In this document: positions 16,221 through 24,471 of the stretch, piece after piece
Layout: every line of letters starts with the position of its first letter
How positions within the stretch are numbered: the first letter of the stretch is position 1
Source: an uncultured Clostridia bacterium
GTDB taxonomy: Bacteria > Bacillota > Clostridia > Oscillospirales > Ruminococcaceae
Assembly (NCBI GenBank): GCA_947089135.1
Contig: CAMUJF010000001.1
Coordinates: 186,001 to 250,000, forward strand
Direction: 5' to 3'
Length of the DNA: 64,000 nt
Notes under the pieces: generated by a model
Database searches by the model: none
What the model was told of the DNA's origin: nothing
What the model saw: only the letters and a program-made list of their open reading frames with translations
Position numbers and translations under genes: made by a program

Positions 16221-17086
16221 TGGCTGCGGAAAAGAACCGGGCGGCGGCTGTGAAATGGTGGGACGGTCTTTCGCCGAAAGGCAAAAAAATAGCCTGTATC
16301 TGCGCCAGGTGGCTTCTGACAGCCGCCGTTATCGCGCTGGATACAGGCATTACAGTTCCTGTGTACAAAATTTTTTCGGACAAGGTGCAGAAACCCGTCA
16401 GAATAGTACTGCTCACCGATTTCCACAGCAGCTCCTACGGGAAAAATCAGCGGGTTCTTGTTGATGCGATAGACAAACAGAATCCCGATGTGATACTTAT
16501 GGCGGGGGATATTGCGGAGGACGTCCGCTCTCATAAGCACACCGAGGAGCTGTTAGGACAGCTTGCGCGCAGAAACCCCTGCTATTATGTTGTGGGAAAC
16601 CATGAGGAATGGTCGGGGGAATGCAACGCTATAAAGGATATGTTCCGCTCCTGCGGGGTAAAGGTCATGGAGGGCGGCTGCGAAATATTCGAGGCTTCGG
16701 GACAGGCTGTACGAATTTCGGGAGCGGACAACTCGCTGCCCTTTATGCAGCTTTCCGCCTGTTACGAAAATGCGGGTGACGGTATTTTCACCGTGTTTAT
16801 GTCCCACCGTCCCGACCGTGTGGACTTGTACAGCGGTCACGGTTTCGACCTTGTTGTATGCGGGCACGCTCACGGCGGACAGGTGAGGATACCGGGTCTG
16901 CTGAACGGTCTGTACGCGCCGGATCAGGGACTGTTCCCCAAATACGCGGGAGGACGCTATCTGCTTGCCGACGGAGTTACCGAGATGATAGTCAGCAGGG
17001 GACTATGCAAAAATTCGCTGCCGAGAGTTTTTAATCCGCCGGAGGTTGTGGTTATTGATATCAAACCGAGTGAGCCGACTGCATAA
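16220..17086 (+). CDS. Membrane-anchored metallophosphoesterase (YkuE/YaeI-like)
   Basis: 288 residues. One membrane helix (about 26-45) is followed by a calcineurin-like phosphoesterase domain with the five metal blocks: D67-x-H69 (LLTDFHS), GD at 96-97 (MAGDIAE), GNHE at 126-129, a later His in FMSHRPD, and GHAHGGQ. This is the arrangement of YkuE/YaeI-type enzymes, some of which act on lipid-linked phosphates at the membrane. The start ATG overlaps the stop of punA by one base, so its translation is coupled. The substrate is not known; nucleoside salvage is not implied by neighbourhood alone. Confidence 0.85.
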   Translation: MAAEKNRAAAVKWWDGLSPKGKKIACICARWLLTAAVIALDTGITVPVYKIFSDKVQKPVRIVLLTDFHSSSYGKNQRVLVDAIDKQNPDVILMAGDIAEDVRSHKHTEELLGQLARRNPCYYVVGNHEEWSGECNAIKDMFRSCGVKVMEGGCEIFEASGQAVRISGADNSLPFMQLSACYENAGDGIFTVFMSHRPDRVDLYSGHGFDLVVCGHAHGGQVRIPGLLNGLYAPDQGLFPKYAGGRYLLADGVTEMIVSRGLCKNSLPRVFNPPEVVVIDIKPSEPTA

Positions 17087-17090
17087 GCGG

Positions 17091-17354
17091 TCAGTTCATC
17101 ACGCCCATGAAAAGCTTGAAAGCGGCTTTCATTCCGCAGTAAAAGGCGTAGAACATTTCCTCGCTGTCAATAACGAGAACGGTCTCAAGGTATTTTTCAA
17201 AGAGGCTGTAATTTTCATTGCCGAGGTACAGCCGAAGCTTTTGGGAAAGCTCTTCCTGTGTTCTGCGCGCGTTAGACACGTTGGGCGGCGGTGTATGGCT
17301 GAGGCTTATTTCGGACATATCGGAGTCGAAAAATTCGCGGATAAAGTCAGTCAT
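17091..17354 (-). CDS. 87-residue unknown protein
   Basis: 87 residues, predicted helical, ending in FYCGMKAAFKLFMGVMN, an amphipathic tail with an F-x-x-G-x-x-x-x-F pattern. That pattern recalls the small DUF6809-like proteins of gut Clostridia, but identity is not certain. RBS AAAAGGAG stands before the ATG at 17354, and a perfect sigma-A promoter (TTGACA, 17 bases, TATAAT) lies upstream, so the gene is well supported. It converges on the metallophosphoesterase gene with only 4 bases between, and diverges from the two ribbon-helix-helix genes. Confidence 0.75.
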   Translation of the reverse strand: MTDFIREFFDSDMSEISLSHTPPPNVSNARRTQEELSQKLRLYLGNENYSLFEKYLETVLVIDSEEMFYAFYCGMKAAFKLFMGVMN

Positions 17355-17399
17355 AGAGATGCTCCTTTTTCAGATGATATGGGCTTGTGCTGTGATTGA

Positions 17400-17428
17400 A
17401 TTATAACACACCAAAATCCGTTTGTCAA
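17400..17428 (-). promoter_or_regulatory. Consensus sigma-A promoter of the 87-residue gene
   Basis: On the minus strand TTGACA (17428-17423), an exact 17-base spacer and TATAAT (17405-17400). Both hexamers match consensus, which predicts strong expression unless repressed. Confidence 0.88.
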
Positions 17429-17474
17429 TTAACTGTATATTAACAAAACATTAATTAAATATGGAGCTGATTTT

Positions 17475-17678
17475 TTGGATAAAAAGTATGTTGAACGCCC
17501 GAAAGTGTTTAATAAAAAAGAATACGACAAAGAATATAAAAAACAGAATTATAAACAATTTACGGTTGCCATTGCCCCCGAATTAAAGGAACGTATTGAT
17601 AATTATTGCAAACAAGCAGGCATATCAAAATACGAGTTTTTGAAACAGGCTATTGATATGTTTGAGAATAAGAATTGA
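17475..17678 (+). CDS. Small ribbon-helix-helix-like protein, copy 1
   Basis: 67 residues. The basic N-terminal half (YDKEYKKQNYKQFTVAIAP) leads into a short beta strand and two helices (ELKERIDNYCKQAGIS then KYEFLKQAIDMF), the order expected of Arc/MetJ-type DNA-binding proteins. Start: TTG 17475, 8 bases after GGAG. It is AT-rich (many AAA and AAT codons) compared with neighbours. It is followed 1 base later by a clear paralogue. It could be a DNA-binding repressor or an antitoxin; no toxin gene adjoins it. Confidence 0.7.
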   Translation: MDKKYVERPKVFNKKEYDKEYKKQNYKQFTVAIAPELKERIDNYCKQAGISKYEFLKQAIDMFENKN

Positions 17679-17679
17679 C

Positions 17680-17880
17680 ATGGATAAAAAATATATTGAA
17701 CGTCCGAAAACATTTAACGCGACCGAATATAAAAAAGAATATGCCAAAAGTCATTACAAGCATTTTTCTGTTTCCGTTACTCCCGAACTGAAAGAGAGGC
17801 TGGACAATTATTGTCGTGATATGAAGATATCAAAGTCGGAATTTATCAGGCGCGCGCTTGATGTTCTGGAGGAAAAGTGA
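17680..17880 (+). CDS. Small ribbon-helix-helix-like protein, copy 2
   Basis: 66 residues, about half identical to the preceding protein: both open MDKKY(V/I)ERPK.FN, share (F/S)V..(A/T)PELKER(I/L)DNYC and end with a hydrophobic helix. The ATG at 17680 directly follows the stop of copy 1, with no strong ribosome site of its own, so it depends on coupled translation. Tandem duplication followed by divergence is evident. Ribbon-helix-helix proteins bind as dimers; the two copies could form a heterodimer. Function unknown. Confidence 0.7.
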   Translation: MDKKYIERPKTFNATEYKKEYAKSHYKHFSVSVTPELKERLDNYCRDMKISKSEFIRRALDVLEEK

Positions 17881-17924
17881 TTTTTAACTCAAAAAAACAC
17901 AAGCACTCTCTACACAGCACAAAA

Positions 17925-17975
17925 TATACATAAAATTCTGTATAAAATACAAATTATACATTATTTTCTGCATAT
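17925..17975. promoter_or_regulatory. Cluster of ArgR-box-like half sites upstream of argG
   Basis: Repeated half sites TATACA (17925), TGTATA (17939), ATACA (17947), TTATACA (17954) and TGCATAT (17969) lie within 50 bases of extremely AT-rich DNA. One pair forms the palindrome TGTAT-aaa-ATACA (17939-17951). ArgR/AhrC operators are AT-rich 18-base dyads with TGNAT/ATNCA arms, so this is a plausible arginine repressor region about 40 bases upstream of the argG promoter. The match to a Clostridial ArgR consensus has not been scored. Confidence 0.45.
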
Positions 17976-18010
17976 TGACAAAATTTTTTATAAAAATATG
18001 CAAAAAATAC

Positions 18011-18038
18011 TTGACAAAGCTTTTATATGGTGTATAAT
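18011..18038 (+). promoter_or_regulatory. argG promoter
   Basis: TTGACA (18011-18016), a 16-base spacer and TATAAT (18033-18038). Transcription would begin about 40 bases before the argG start. Confidence 0.85.
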
Positions 18039-18081
18039 TATTCTTGTACTTTATTTATTATGTTTTTCGGAGGAATTTAAT

Positions 18082-19311
18082 ATGGCTAAAGAAATCAAAA
18101 AAGTCGTTCTCGCTTATTCGGGCGGTCTTGATACCTCTATCATTATCCCTTGGCTCAAGGAAAATTACAATAACTGCGAGGTCATCGCCGTTTCGGGCGA
18201 CGTTGGACAGGGCACCGAGCTTGACGGTCTTGAGGAAAAGGCTATCAAGACAGGCGCGTCCAAGCTCTATATCGAGGACCTTAACAAGGAATTTGTTGAG
18301 GATTTTGTATTCCCTACCGTTAAGGCGGGCGCGGTATACGAGGGAAAATATCTTCTCGGTACTTCCTTTGCAAGACCCGTTATCGCTAAAAGAATAGTCG
18401 AGATCGCCAAAAAAGAGGGCGCGGACGCTATATGCCACGGCTGCACGGGCAAGGGCAACGATCAGGTAAGATTCGAGCTGACTATCAAGGCTTTCGCTCC
18501 CGAAATGGAGATAATCGCTCCGTGGAGGATCTGGGACATCAAGTCCAGAGACGAGGAGATAGACTACGCCGAAGCTCATAACATTCCTCTTAAAATAAAC
18601 AGGGAAACCAACTACTCAAAGGATAAGAACCTTTGGCACCTTTCCCACGAGGGTCTCGATCTGGAAAACCCCGCCAACGAGCCTCAGTACGAGAAAGAGG
18701 GCTTCCTTGAACTGGGCGTGTCGCCAATTCAGGCTCCCGACAAGCCTACTTATGTTACTATCCGTTTTGAAAAGGGTGTTCCTACCGCTATTGACGGAAA
18801 GGCTATGGGCGGCGTTGATATCGTCAAGACACTCAACAAGCTCGGCGGAGACAACGGAATTGGTCTTGCGGATATCGTTGAGAACCGTCTGGTGGGCATG
18901 AAGTCCAGAGGCGTTTACGAGACTCCCGGCGGTACTATCCTTTATCACGCTCACGACGTGCTGGAGACCATTACTCTTGACAAGGCTACTCAGCGCATGA
19001 AGCAGAAGCTTGCTATAGATTTTGCGGATATCGTTTACAACGGTCAGTGGTACATGCCGCTCCGCGAGGCTTTGTCCGCTTTCGTTGACAAGACCCAGGA
19101 GACCGTTACGGGCGACGTTAAGCTGAAGCTCTATAAGGGCAATATCATCAACGCGGGCGTTACTTCGCCGTACACTCTGTACGATGAGGAAGTAGCTACC
19201 TTTGACGAGGATCACGTTTACGATCAGAAGGATTCCGCGGGCTTTATCAACCTGTTCGGTCTGCCTATCAAGGTAAAGGCAATGTTGGATTCCAAGCGCG
19301 ATAACAAGTAA
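18082..19311 (+). CDS. argG: Argininosuccinate synthase
   Basis: 409 residues, standard length. It joins citrulline and aspartate with ATP to give argininosuccinate, the seventh step of arginine synthesis. The P-loop-like AYSGGLDTS is at 11-19; GCTGKGNDQVRFE (citrulline/aspartate site), IAPWRIWD and NREKNY-like NRETNYS are all present. Start: ATG 18082 with GGAGGAA; upstream in-frame codons lie within the promoter. It has its own promoter and ArgR-like sites and is separated from argH by two lipoprotein genes. Confidence 0.97.
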   Translation: MAKEIKKVVLAYSGGLDTSIIIPWLKENYNNCEVIAVSGDVGQGTELDGLEEKAIKTGASKLYIEDLNKEFVEDFVFPTVKAGAVYEGKYLLGTSFARPVIAKRIVEIAKKEGADAICHGCTGKGNDQVRFELTIKAFAPEMEIIAPWRIWDIKSRDEEIDYAEAHNIPLKINRETNYSKDKNLWHLSHEGLDLENPANEPQYEKEGFLELGVSPIQAPDKPTYVTIRFEKGVPTAIDGKAMGGVDIVKTLNKLGGDNGIGLADIVENRLVGMKSRGVYETPGGTILYHAHDVLETITLDKATQRMKQKLAIDFADIVYNGQWYMPLREALSAFVDKTQETVTGDVKLKLYKGNIINAGVTSPYTLYDEEVATFDEDHVYDQKDSAGFINLFGLPIKVKAMLDSKRDNK

Positions 19312-19328
19312 GCGTTAACAGAATATAC

Positions 19329-19397
19329 GGGGCGAACGGTGCAGATGCGGGGAGTTTTTCCGCGCTTTTGCGCCCCGCCCCTTTGTTCGTTTTTAAG
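19329..19397 (+). terminator. Possible terminator after argG
   Basis: GGGGCG (19329-19334) pairs with CGCCCC (19371-19376) around an inner GCGG/CCGC stem (19347-19350 with 19360-19363). It is followed by CCCTTTGTTCGTTTTTAAG, an interrupted T tract. The stem is imperfect, so efficiency is uncertain. Confidence 0.45.
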
Positions 19398-19504
19398 AGA
19401 CGGGGCACATGACGAAAACCATCGGGGTTTATGCGGATATTTTGTGTATTATGACGTATTCCGCCATGTTACTTTATTGTAACGGAATTGTATCCGCCGC
19501 GTTG

Positions 19505-19533
19505 TTGCACAGCAGTAAAACTTGCTGTATGCT
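19505..19533 (+). promoter_or_regulatory. Promoter of the first lipoprotein gene
   Basis: TTGCAC (19505-19510), a 17-base spacer and TATGCT (19528-19533). The spacer holds a CAGCA/TGCTG dyad that might bind a regulator. Confidence 0.45.
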
Positions 19534-19565
19534 TTAATAAAATAAATTTTATTGGAGGTACTGCT

Positions 19566-20450
19566 ATGAACAAAAAATTTTTACCGGCAGCCCTTTTGGT
19601 CACTGCGGCTCTGATGCTGCTCCCGACAGGCTGTTCTCACGACGAGACGCCCGACGGAACCGACGCGACTTCCGCGACTACGGCGGCGGAGACCGAGGCG
19701 GCGAGGCTTCCCGAAAGGATATGGGAGGAGTTTGAGGAGTTCGGTTGGTATGAAAGCGAAGTTATCCAAGAGGATATTTATCACCCCGAGGGTTTTCTGC
19801 TGGACAGGTTTTATGCAGAGTATCCGGCGCTTTCGGGAAACGACGATGTATGCCGAAAAATAAGCGCCGAGCTTGAAAAATTCTGCCGGGACAGGCTTGA
19901 AAACGCGCGGGAACAGGATACGGCGGCGGGTTACGATGAAAAAGGGGAGCTTATAGAGGAGTTCGCGGATTTTCACAGGCAGGGCGCGGTAAACAGGCTT
20001 GCTGTTAGCTATCACATTGACTGCGACGACGCGGATTTTTTCGGAGTGTGCTTTACTTATTTTCCCGATTATGCGGGGGCGGCTCCGGTGTATGTTTATC
20101 CTACGGCTATGGTTTTTGACAGGCGCACCGGCGATAGGATAGATTTTGAGACGCTTATTGCCGACAGGGAGGGCTTTGCCGCAGCTATGGAGTACGCTTA
20201 CGGTCGGGAGACAGACGATTATCATAAGGAGTTCGTTTTCGGATATACGGACGGCGGCGGTTATGTTATCGGAGGAAATCCCGTTTCCGAGAGAGTCACC
20301 GTGCGGAACGGGGCGGTGGGATTCTACTTTAACAGTGGTGAAAGCGGCGCGGGCAGAAGTGATCTTGGCGTTTACTTTGCGGGACTTCCTGCGGAGGATG
20401 TTCTTGAGTATCTTACCGACGAGGGCAGGGCTCTTTTTGAAAACGGCTGA
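19566..20450 (+). CDS. Lipoprotein, RsiV/DUF3298-like
   Basis: 294 residues. The signal peptide ends in lipobox PTGC (Cys24), then a Thr/Ala/Glu-rich linker to about 47. The remainder begins with a DUF4163-like part (a WYESEVIQEDIYHPEG region followed by YPALSG). It continues with SYHIDCDDADFFGVCFTYFP and a FDRRTGDRIDFETLI segment typical of the DUF3298/RsiV family, whose members include extracytoplasmic anti-sigma sensor domains. Here there is no cytoplasmic anti-sigma part. Start: ATG 19566 with GGAGGT. The function is unknown. It is followed by a second lipoprotein gene. Confidence 0.75.
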   Translation: MNKKFLPAALLVTAALMLLPTGCSHDETPDGTDATSATTAAETEAARLPERIWEEFEEFGWYESEVIQEDIYHPEGFLLDRFYAEYPALSGNDDVCRKISAELEKFCRDRLENAREQDTAAGYDEKGELIEEFADFHRQGAVNRLAVSYHIDCDDADFFGVCFTYFPDYAGAAPVYVYPTAMVFDRRTGDRIDFETLIADREGFAAAMEYAYGRETDDYHKEFVFGYTDGGGYVIGGNPVSERVTVRNGAVGFYFNSGESGAGRSDLGVYFAGLPAEDVLEYLTDEGRALFENG

Positions 20451-20508
20451 TTAGCCGACAGAAAACGGTTATAATAATTACAGAAATAAAAAATTACGGA
20501 GGAAAGCA

Positions 20509-21108
20509 ATGTTAAGAAAAATTTTGGCGTTTATTGCAGCGGCGGCATTAACGGTCTGTATGGCGGGCTGCTCGGAATATGTTATGACCGAGGAGGATCT
20601 GGCGATATACAAGTCTATTCAGGGCTACTGGGCTGCCGATGCGGGAACGGACTACAATCTGTTCGATGAGGACGGCTCTTTGAAGGTTATGACGGTTGTT
20701 GAATTTACAAATGATTTTAACTATCTTATGCATATGTGCTATATTGATCAGGGGTATGCTTTGACTTATCCGCCTGTTAAGTATTCGTTTGAAGACAAGC
20801 TTTTCAAGGTGATGACTGACGGCGTTGCTTCTTATGCGCAGCTGTCTGTAAGCGACGACGGTCAGATTCTGTATTGGCATACAGACGATAAAACCGATAC
20901 CTATTTAAAAATCAGCAAGGAGGAAGCGGCAAATCTCGGTGTTCTCGAATACAGCCCTGAGGCATGGGTAACAGACGAGAACGGCAGCTTTGTTAACGAA
21001 ACGTCGTCTTTGCCGGAAAGCGGCTCGGAGAGCGGATCGGGTACGGAGGCTCCCGTTACGGAAGATTCCGTTACGGATAGCTCGGATTTCGCGGGGGCTG
21101 ACGATTGA
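20509..21108 (+). CDS. Small lipoprotein, unknown
   Basis: 199 residues. Signal peptide with lipobox MAGC (Cys21). The middle domain (about 35-140) has a beta-rich lipocalin/DUF-like flavour (YKSIQGYWAADAGTDYNLFDEDG, later ILYWHTDDKTDTYLKIS). The C-terminal 45 residues are Ser/Thr/Glu-rich and disordered. No family was recognised. RBS GGAGGAAAG precedes the ATG. It lies 60 bases upstream of argH and may be co-transcribed with it. Confidence 0.75.
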   Translation: MLRKILAFIAAAALTVCMAGCSEYVMTEEDLAIYKSIQGYWAADAGTDYNLFDEDGSLKVMTVVEFTNDFNYLMHMCYIDQGYALTYPPVKYSFEDKLFKVMTDGVASYAQLSVSDDGQILYWHTDDKTDTYLKISKEEAANLGVLEYSPEAWVTDENGSFVNETSSLPESGSESGSGTEAPVTEDSVTDSSDFAGADD

Positions 21109-21168
21109 TATTCGCTGTTTGTAAGTGAAGTGAGGTACGGCAATTCTTATTTAACCGGAGGTTTTATT

Positions 21169-22545
21169 ATGGCAAATAAAATGTGGGCGGGACGTTTCTC
21201 AAAGGAGCTGGACGAGCGGGTCAACGACTTTAACTCGTCGGTGTCCTTTGATGCGAGAATGTATAAGCAGGACATACGCGGCTCTATCGCTCATGCGAAA
21301 ATGCTGGGCGATACGGGCATTATTGACAGGGGAGAAAGCGAAAAAATAGTTGAGGGTCTTACGGGCATACTAAACGACATTGACAGCGGCGCACTTCTTA
21401 TCGACCCGAACGCGGAGGATATCCATATGTTTGTGGAGCAGGTTCTCACGGAGCGTTTGGGGGATACGGGAAAACGTCTTCATACTGCCCGGAGCAGGAA
21501 CGATCAGGTGGCTCTGGACATAAGAATGTACCTCAGGGACGAGATATTGGAGATAATCTCCATGACAAGAGAGCTTGCGGAAACGCTCTGCACCATTGCC
21601 GAGGACAATCTTGACGCGGTAATGCCGGGCTATACCCATCTCCAGAGGGCTCAGCCAATTACCTTTGCACACCACCTTATGGCGTACGCAAATATGCTTG
21701 TCCGCGATCTGGGCAGGCTTGCGGATACCTACAAGAGAATGAACGTCATGCCTCTCGGCAGCGGCGCGCTGGCTTCAACCACCTATCCCATAGACCGCAG
21801 GCAGGTGTCCGCAATGCTGGGCTTTGACGATATTACCCAAAACAGCCTGGACGGAGTTTCCGACAGGGATTTCTGCATTGAGCTGGGCTCCGCGCTTTCG
21901 ATACTGATGATGCACCTTTCACGCTTCTCCGAGGAAATTGTTATGTGGTGTTCATGGGAGTTCAAATTTATTGAGCTGGACGACGCGTACTCCACGGGAT
22001 CGTCCATAATGCCTCAAAAGAAAAACCCCGATATCACCGAACTTATCCGCGGCAAAACAGGGCGGGTCTACGGAGACCTTAATACCCTGCTTGTGATGAT
22101 GAAAGGTCTTCCCCTTGCCTACAACAAGGATATGCAGGAGGATAAAGAGGCTATATTTGACGCTGTTGACACGGTAAAGCTGTGCATAAAAACCTTTATT
22201 CCAATGCTTGCCACAATGAGGGTCAACAAGGAAAATATGCGGGCGGCTGCGGCAAGGGGATTTATAAACGCCACCGACTGCGCCGATTATCTTGTTAAAA
22301 AAGGACTGCCCTTCCGCGACGCTTATAAGATAACGGGAACTCTTGTGGCAATGTGCATTGAGAGGGGAACGACTCTTGAGGAGCTTCCTTTGGAGGAGTA
22401 CAAAAAGCTTTGCGGTACATTTGACGGGGACGTTTACGAGGCGATAAGGCTTGAAAACTGCGTGAACATGAGAAAGGTTCCGGGAGGTCCCGCTCCGGGC
22501 GAGGTGCGCGATCAGATCGGATTTATAAGACAGATGATAGGCTGA
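21169..22545 (+). CDS. argH: Argininosuccinate lyase
   Basis: 458 residues, standard length. It splits argininosuccinate into arginine and fumarate, the last step of the pathway. The fumarase/aspartase superfamily signature GSSIMPQKKNPD, containing the catalytic Ser, is present, as are HTARSRNDQV and the MPGYTHLQRAQP stretch. Start: ATG 21169 with GGAGG 9 bases upstream; a longer open frame upstream lacks a ribosome site. argC follows after 110 bases. Confidence 0.97.
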   Translation: MANKMWAGRFSKELDERVNDFNSSVSFDARMYKQDIRGSIAHAKMLGDTGIIDRGESEKIVEGLTGILNDIDSGALLIDPNAEDIHMFVEQVLTERLGDTGKRLHTARSRNDQVALDIRMYLRDEILEIISMTRELAETLCTIAEDNLDAVMPGYTHLQRAQPITFAHHLMAYANMLVRDLGRLADTYKRMNVMPLGSGALASTTYPIDRRQVSAMLGFDDITQNSLDGVSDRDFCIELGSALSILMMHLSRFSEEIVMWCSWEFKFIELDDAYSTGSSIMPQKKNPDITELIRGKTGRVYGDLNTLLVMMKGLPLAYNKDMQEDKEAIFDAVDTVKLCIKTFIPMLATMRVNKENMRAAAARGFINATDCADYLVKKGLPFRDAYKITGTLVAMCIERGTTLEELPLEEYKKLCGTFDGDVYEAIRLENCVNMRKVPGGPAPGEVRDQIGFIRQMIG

Positions 22546-22655
22546 CAGGACAGGCGGACGGAAAGTACATACGAATATTAATGACGGCGGCGTTTGCGGT
22601 ACCGGTTGGCTGTGCTGCGGACGGACAGCGGGAAGCGAGAAAGGATTTTACTGAT

Positions 22656-23603
22656 ATGGCGTACAAGGTTTTTATTGACGGACAGGAAGGTACCACGGGA
22701 CTTAGAATAGTGGAAAGGTTCAGGAACAGAACGGACGTGGAGCTGCTCACTATTGACGGAGAGCTTCGCAAGGATACGGCGGAAAGAAAACGGCTCATAA
22801 ACGAATCGGACTATACGTTCCTTTGTCTGCCCGACGCGGCGGCAATGGAGTCGGTATCCCTCTGCGAAAACAAGAATACGAAAATAATTGACGCATCAAC
22901 GGCGCACAGAATAAATCCCGCATGGGCATACGGTCTGCCTGAACTTTCGGCGCAGCACAGGGATAAGATAGCTTCCTCAAAGAGAGTGGCTGTTCCCGGC
23001 TGCTATGCAAGCGGCTTCAACGCTGCTTTGTATCCGGTTGTTAAAGAGGGACTTGTGGCTCCCTATCACCCGATAGTCTGCCATGCGGTGTCTGGCTACA
23101 GCGGCGCGGGAAAGAAAACTATTGCAGTATACGAGGGCGCGGACAAACCCGATGAATATAACTCTCCGAGACAGTACTCCATGGGAAAGCCCCACAAGCA
23201 TATCAAGGAAATGATGGCGGTCAGCGGACTGTCATATCCTCCTATTTTCAATCCGATAGTGGACGATTACTACAACGGAATGGTGGTAACTATTCCTCTG
23301 CACCTTAGAGCTATGGCGAAAAAGACTTCCGCTCAGCACGTGTGGGAGGTCATGGCGGAGCATTACGAGGGACAGAATTTTGTAAAGGTAATGCCCTTTC
23401 AGGGGGAGGGAGTTTTGACGGACGGTTTTCTTGCGGCGAATACGCTTAAAGATACAAACCTTATGCAGATATTTGTTTTCGGCAACGACGATCATGTACT
23501 GCTCTGTTCGCGGCTGGACAATTTAGGCAAGGGAGCAAGCGGCGCGGCGGTGCAGTGTATGAATATTATGATGGGTATTGATGAAACTACTGGGTTGATA
23601 TAA
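22656..23603 (+). CDS. argC: N-acetyl-gamma-glutamyl-phosphate reductase, short (type 2) form
   Basis: 315 residues, clearly shorter than the common ~345-residue type 1. It opens KVFIDGQEGTTGLRI, the NAD(P)-binding signature of type 2 ArgC. The catalytic Cys lies in VAVPGCYASGFNAALYP, and the active-site His candidates in GKPHKHIKEM. It reduces N-acetylglutamyl phosphate to the semialdehyde. Start: ATG 22656 after GAAAGGA. A HicA/HicB pair follows 26 bases later. Confidence 0.94.
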   Translation: MAYKVFIDGQEGTTGLRIVERFRNRTDVELLTIDGELRKDTAERKRLINESDYTFLCLPDAAAMESVSLCENKNTKIIDASTAHRINPAWAYGLPELSAQHRDKIASSKRVAVPGCYASGFNAALYPVVKEGLVAPYHPIVCHAVSGYSGAGKKTIAVYEGADKPDEYNSPRQYSMGKPHKHIKEMMAVSGLSYPPIFNPIVDDYYNGMVVTIPLHLRAMAKKTSAQHVWEVMAEHYEGQNFVKVMPFQGEGVLTDGFLAANTLKDTNLMQIFVFGNDDHVLLCSRLDNLGKGASGAAVQCMNIMMGIDETTGLI

Positions 23604-23629
23604 TCTGAATAAATGGGCAGGATAATATT

Positions 23630-23890
23630 ATGAGCAAATATGATAAATTATTTATGCAGATAATGAGCGGTACGCAGGACTACAATATCGGCTTCAGCGA
23701 TTTGCAAAAGGCATTGACTTTGCTTGGATTTACAGTTCGCATCAAGGGAGATCATTTCATTTATTTCAGAGACGGTGTAGATGAAATTATCAATATTCAG
23801 CCGAATGGAAATAAAGCGAAACCGTACCAAGTAAAACAGGTAAGGAATATAATACTTAAATACAGATTAGGAGGTAATTTCGATGTATAA
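23630..23890 (+). CDS. hicA: HicA-family mRNA interferase toxin
   Basis: 86 residues, double-stranded-RNA-binding-like fold. The catalytic His is His42, here in KGDHFIYF where the common motif is GSHxxF/Y; the Asp at the Ser position is a noticeable variation. NIQPNGNKAKPYQVKQVRNI at the C-terminus matches the family's last helix. HicA toxins cleave mRNA and tmRNA when not bound by HicB. The 3' end overlaps the HicB gene by 8 bases, as usual for such pairs. It sits downstream of argC, with no promoter of its own seen. Confidence 0.85.
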   Translation: MSKYDKLFMQIMSGTQDYNIGFSDLQKALTLLGFTVRIKGDHFIYFRDGVDEIINIQPNGNKAKPYQVKQVRNIILKYRLGGNFDV

Positions 23891-24092
23891 ATACGAAATA
23901 ATTCTCTATTGGAGCAGCGAGGACAACAGCTATATTGCGGAAGTCCCCGAGCTTGCAGGCTGCGCCGCCGACGGCGAAACAATGCAGAAAGCACTTGAAA
24001 ACGCTCATACAGTTATTGAAGAATGGATAGAAACGGCAAAGCTTATGGGTCGGGAAATTCCTGCGCCTAAAGGGAAACTGGCGTTTGCATAA
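23883..24092 (+). CDS. hicB: HicB-like antitoxin, short form without DNA-binding domain
   Basis: 69 residues: the partial RNase H-like HicB domain (YEIILYWSSEDNSYIAEVPE, then LAGCAADGETMQKALENA and IEEWIETAKLMGREIP). Members of this form lack the C-terminal helix-turn-helix or ribbon-helix-helix domain that lets longer HicB proteins repress their own operon. RBS TTAGGAGG overlaps the hicA end. It neutralises HicA by masking its active site. Regulation is presumably left to the arg operon promoter or to another repressor. Confidence 0.85.
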   Translation: MYKYEIILYWSSEDNSYIAEVPELAGCAADGETMQKALENAHTVIEEWIETAKLMGREIPAPKGKLAFA

Positions 24093-24102
24093 AGGTGATA
24101 TT

Positions 24103-24471
24103 ATGACACATGAAAAAATTCTTGAATACTGCCTGACGAAAAAGGGCGCGTATGAGGACTGTCCTTTCGGAGACGGCACGGTCTGCGTCAAGTTGAAAAA
24201 GCGGATATTCGTGCAGCTTTTTCACCTGAAAGGCGTACCTATGCTTACCTTTAACGGGGACGCTATGACGGGGGATTTTTACCGCAGTACTTACCCCGGC
24301 GAGGTGACGAGAGGGTATCACTGTCCCCCTGTGCAGCAGCCTTATTTCAACACGGTAAGGCTGGACGGCGGCGTTCCCGACGAGGAAATTCTGCGCATGA
24401 TAGACGGGTCTTACAGGTATGTTGTATCGAAGCTTGCGAAGAAAGTGCAGAGGGAACTGGAGCATGAATGA
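24103..24471 (+). CDS. MmcQ/YjbR family protein
   Basis: 122 residues with the CyaY-like fold of the MmcQ/YjbR group: MTHEKILEYCLTKKGAYEDC opening, GDGTVCVKLKKRIFVQLF in the middle and RMIDGSYRYVVSKLAKK at the end. The family is loosely described as DNA-binding; its role is not settled. Start: ATG 24103 with AAAGGTG; an upstream in-frame ATG at 24085 has no ribosome site. The end overlaps the next gene (ATGA). Confidence 0.85.
   Translation: MTHEKILEYCLTKKGAYEDCPFGDGTVCVKLKKRIFVQLFHLKGVPMLTFNGDAMTGDFYRSTYPGEVTRGYHCPPVQQPYFNTVRLDGGVPDEEILRMIDGSYRYVVSKLAKKVQRELEHE

Noticed and set aside
19458..19488. Hairpin TTCCG-ccat-GTTAC-tttatt-GTAAC-GGAA as a terminator or riboswitch
   Set aside because: The stem is short and bulged and no T tract follows.
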